From: Cavia porcellus
Lineage: Eukaryota; Chordata; Mammalia; Rodentia; Caviidae
NCBI RefSeq assembly: GCF_034190915.1
Contig: NW_026947496.1
Span: forward strand, 57,422,501-57,486,500
Length of the DNA: 64,000 nucleotides
Direction of reading: 5' to 3'
The translations under genes were made by a program, and so were the position numbers. The notes beneath the pieces were generated by a model. That model did no database searches. It had not been told where the DNA came from and was given only the letters and a program-made list of their open reading frames with translations. Of the stretch, positions 59,961 through 64,000 are shown piece by piece (within the stretch, counting starts at the first letter, position 1; every line of letters starts with the position of its first letter).

Positions 59961-62900
59961 AAACAACTATCAGTTTTGACTTGTATTTTTTATTTCAGTT
60001 TCACAAAGTGCATTTTAAAAGAGAGAGAAAAAAATTTATGCTGTGTCACTGAGATGAGGTACAAAGGAAGGGAGGCAGAGACAACCAGGAGGAATTTATA
60101 TTTAGCTTCTATTTCCATTATCAGAAAAACATAGTATCTCTTTTATATCTTTGTTCAATTTTTTTCTTCATTGATTTTTACTATATTCTTCTTAGTATAG
60201 TCATAAATCTTCTGCCCTTTGAAATGACTTTGTTCTTCTCTTCCATATGCATTTTGCATTACACTTTTACAGTTCACCAATGTCACATTACCTTATTATC
60301 TTGCTGAATATTTTATGCACAGACATTTCTTTCTATATTTGCTTTTTCAAGTTTGCTGGCTTTCCATTGACTCTCAAATACCAGCTTTTCATTGAGGCTA
60401 ATGCCATTTGCAAATCTGTTAGACCCCTTCCTTATGAAAGTGCAACCTTTATGGTTGAACTATTAAATAGTGTGATTAATGAATACATTTTTGAAATTAG
60501 CACATAAACAGGCTATAAAATAAGTCATAATTTAAGTAGAGTATTAATCTCATTTAATTTATACATAATGCTCACTAAGAAACCACTGTAGCCTCAGATT
60601 ATTGTTAAAATCCAATTTTGTGTCTTCTCTATTTAGTATTTTTAGTGTGAATAATTTATTTGCAATAAATATAGCACCTGAGTGGAAGGATGGGTAGATT
60701 CAATATCTAAATGTTCCTGAGTGTTTTTCTTTTGAAACTCTATTATTTATATAGGGGCAACATAGGATTCTGAAAAGTCTCAAATTTTTAAATTCATAGA
60801 TTCTCTTTTTATGTATGAATTTTATTTGGGAAAATAGCTTTAATCTTTATGCTCATTTGCAAGCAAATACAAACATGCCATAGTCAGCAAACAAATATAA
60901 AATTTGTTCATTGAAAATGAATCAGCTATTATTTAATTAGTGTCTAAAGTTTTATGGCACCACATAGACCATTTTCATATATCACTTTAAATTGATTGTA
61001 ATTTCACTATAATTTCTACAGTAGATATTACTGTTCCATTTTTCAGATGAGCAAAGTAACAGTTAGGGAGATAAAATGACTTGAACAAAGTTGTGTGGCT
61101 TTCCCATGAGTGTTGATCATGACTGTTCATAATTGACAATGAGTTGCTTGGAGATATGACTGCCCCTGGCTCCACCTGTTCATCCAGAAAAAATAATCAG
61201 TAGCTGAGCAAAGTAGTTTGGGAGCTCTGATCAGATACCTGGTAGAGATAAGGCCAGCAATGTGAAGTAAAAAGTAACATCCGATAGTGTAGTTTTCATG
61301 CAGAGCTAAAAGTTATTCCAAAATAGTATGTTGGAATATTTTGGCTTTGTTATTATATAAATTTGAAGGCTTCACATTTTGTTAAATCATTCCTGATTCT
61401 AAATGCATTGTATCCTGGAATTATGACTGGCCTCATATATGAACAATTTGGGATATGACTGGAATTTTAGTTCTAACTTACAAAGTCTTGATTTATGACC
61501 TGAATGCCAGCCACTTGTGTTTTCAGATGGTCTGAGATACAGATTTAACCCTTAAAGATTTCTGGAAAGAGCAACCAGCCCCCAGGAATGAACTGAGTTT
61601 GTAAGTCAAGGGTCCCAATGCATAGTGGTTAAATTATGAATGTATATGTTCATTAGGTCTCCCCTTGACTTCCCCAGTGTACTGATAGCTCCAGGCTTGC
61701 ATATTATTTTAACACTTAGATTCCTCAATGGAAAGATAATACGTTTTTTTTTTCCTAATAGTTATAGAGAAGAGACCTGAGGTTCTTGACTGTCTTTGAT
61801 CTGTTGGTCAAAGGTCAAATTCTGTAATAGACCATCACCACATAGTGACATAGTCTTCTCATTGGATGAATGATAGGTAGGGTGACTCTCATATATGAAA
61901 ACAAGACTTAAGACAGTTGTATCAACATGTATGTTACTAAAAGAGTAGTGAGCTATTTTTGCTTTCATTTTAGCTGTTTCCATAACAGAGATTTGACATT
62001 CCAGGAGTGGAGATTATAGATGTAAGGGTTGATGCAAGTGCTTTTTTTTTTTTTAAGTCGATAGACTTTAGATAGGTGATCCAACTTTCCCCTGTAAGTG
62101 AAGTAGCAAATATCATTGAATGTGTGGTTTTTAGTAAAAATTTAACGTGGAGTTATGCTTCTTTAAACTACATCACAATCCTGTTTACCTTGTCAATCAC
62201 TTTCTTGCTTCAGACATTAAAATATTCTATGGTTGTTTGTTATAACTTTTCCATAGTCATATGGCCTCTTTTAAGATAAAAATCGTGGAGCTTATTTTTT
62301 GTTTTATTTATCGGTGCATATATCACATTCATGTCTTGATTCTTGAATTTGTGGAAGATATGAAAATTTGAGGTTTTCATGGCTACCAGTGAAACCTCAT
62401 AGTGTACACTGAAACATGACTAATTTACTTAAATAACACAAGTGAAATGTCTCTAGTAACTTCTAAAGTCATTAGAGACACTTCGTGGAGGTGCTATCAT
62501 AATATAATGCTAATATGTCTAGTGTAGCTGCTGGAAATTTGATCAAAGATTCTCTGTCCAGTCTAGGGTTTAGAATTGAGGATTAGGGTTGATTCTATAT
62601 TCAAAATAGTCTCTCTTCATTCAATCTCGTGAGGTCGAAGTAATCAATCTGTATGTAAAATATAATAGCATTTCTCCAGGGTTTAATTCCAAGTGAAGGA
62701 AAATATAAAACGCATTACTGTTAAGCAGATGCTTTCTTTATTGAGAATAGATTATCCAAATCCCAAGCTGCTTAAAGAAAGCAGATGAAATACAATAATT
62801 TGCAGTATAGAACAATAAATGCCAAGTGCCCAGATAATCTTTCAAACGAAAAGTGAGTAAACAAGGCCTTGCAGTAGCAATGTGGTGCTACGAATGGCAT

Positions 62901-64000
62901 TAAGGCTGAACATGTGTAATTTATATACAACTGCAGGTTCACCATGATTTAGTGAGGAGAAAAAATATATGGTCTGAAGAAAGCAATGAAAGGTAAACTG
63001 TTAAGGAAGGTTTGAGGGTTTAAAAGCTTTGAAGGAAAATTTTCAAGAAAAAGTTCATGCCAATTTTCCTCAAGTGAAAATGAAAGTGAGATATTCTAGC
63101 TCATATATTCTTTTGGATGTCTTATACATGTAGAGAATACAAAGATTAATAAGACCTAAAGCAGGAGCAGACACTGATGGCATGCAGGTGAGCTCTCCAT
63201 AACTCAGGAGCAGTTGGCCCCGTAAACACTTCATTACCCTCATTTTCAAAGGTTGGCTTGAGAGATGATGTGACATTCATTGTGTAATATCAGCAAAGCC
63301 AATCTGTAGTCACAAAATATTGACTTCCTTCTCTGTGATTTACAAAATAGGAGACAGTTGGATTGAAATTTCATAACCTTCACACAAAATGTATACCATA
63401 AACAAAATTGGGACGATATTTTTCTATAAAGGGTCACAGAGTAAATATTTTTGATCTTTTGGACAGATCATCCCTACGTATCACATCTGCATCACACCAC
63501 AACTGTAGTGTTACAAAAATCTGAGGTGAGTAAATTTAACAACATTATATGAGTGAGAAAAAGCTTCTTCAACCAGGTAGTATTTTTAGCAGAAGTTCAT
63601 TCCCAGTGCCCTTATGTACAGTTATATTTGTAGCAACAGAATAGGAAGTGAAAACAGAAACAGTATGATTGGGTGTGGTCACCATTTGCCCTACAAGACA
63701 TGGTGTAATGAGGCATTTTCCTTTGCAAGGACATGATCTGAGTATTTGTAGACCATGACTGGGTTAAACTTGACTGCTTTAATTGGCTGAGACATCGCTG
63801 TGTTTCAAGAACATACTTTTGTGCTACTTTGCAGTTTACTTATGTAGTAAGTTAAGCTGAAGACTGCTAGACAGGTAGGCAGCTGGGCCAAATTTATTAA
63901 CCTAAACAAGGTTAGGAATGAAGCTCTAGCCAAACTTATTAACGTAACAATAGTATAAAAATACCAATAGGAACTACATTAAAGAATATGCATGACTGTG
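59961..64000. other. AT-rich non-coding DNA
   Basis: No gene, RNA gene or nameable repeat is visible over the last 4 kb. Open frames are short and unrelated to known families as far as I can tell. Confidence 0.55.

Overview
The window is mammalian, almost certainly rodent, non-genic DNA dominated by retrotransposons. I found no intact host gene and no convincing exon. The rodent call rests on a fused 7SL(B1)+ID-type SINE at 58,207-58,403, several tRNA-derived ID-like SINEs, rodent URR1-like DNA transposon copies, and LINE-1 copies whose 5' UTRs are built of ~200-bp tandem monomers. B1-ID fusions point to a squirrel-, dormouse- or beaver-related lineage rather than mouse or rat, but I cannot name the species.

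Layout. 1-3,400: AT-rich DNA with a solo MaLR/ERVL-type LTR (1,870-2,242) flanked by a 5-bp duplication. 3,400-5,410: older + strand LINE-1 5' region. 5,413-12,975: near full-length - strand LINE-1, split at 6,705-8,334 by a DNAJA1 processed pseudogene that carries a 12-bp duplication but no poly(A). 13,020-17,480: fragments of older LINE-1s, an LTR-like end, a URR1-like element and an (AT)n tract. 17,480-24,060: decayed - strand ERV-L provirus (RT, integrase, then a transmembrane-envelope-like segment), with a SINE inside its integrase. 24,060-36,370: LTR-like pieces, old LINE-1, solo LTRs, SINEs, microsatellites, and a second copy (34,965-35,475) of the 3' part of the ERV-L-associated region.

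The best-preserved object is a complete class II (betaretrovirus-like) provirus at 36,372-43,778, bounded by the 6-bp duplication GGTAGG. It has two 334-bp LTRs (about 5% different by hand count), a primer-binding site matching tRNA-Ile, a gag with broken reading frame, dUTPase-protease-G-patch, RT-RNase H-integrase, and an internally deleted env. Both programmed -1 frameshift heptamers are still readable, but nonsense codons, frameshifts and a changed RT catalytic motif show it cannot be autonomous.

43,785-52,737 holds unremarkable AT-rich DNA and then a second near full-length - strand LINE-1 with a different 5' UTR monomer type. 52,740-64,000 is mostly AT-rich unannotated sequence with a URR1-like element, old LINE-1 fragments and the B1-ID SINE.

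The elements do not form a pathway. Their nesting gives a relative history: the LINE-1 at 5.4-13 kb predates the DNAJA1 retrocopy; the ERV-L predates its SINE; the old LINE-1 at 26.6-29.8 kb predates the solo LTR inside it; the class II provirus is comparatively young.
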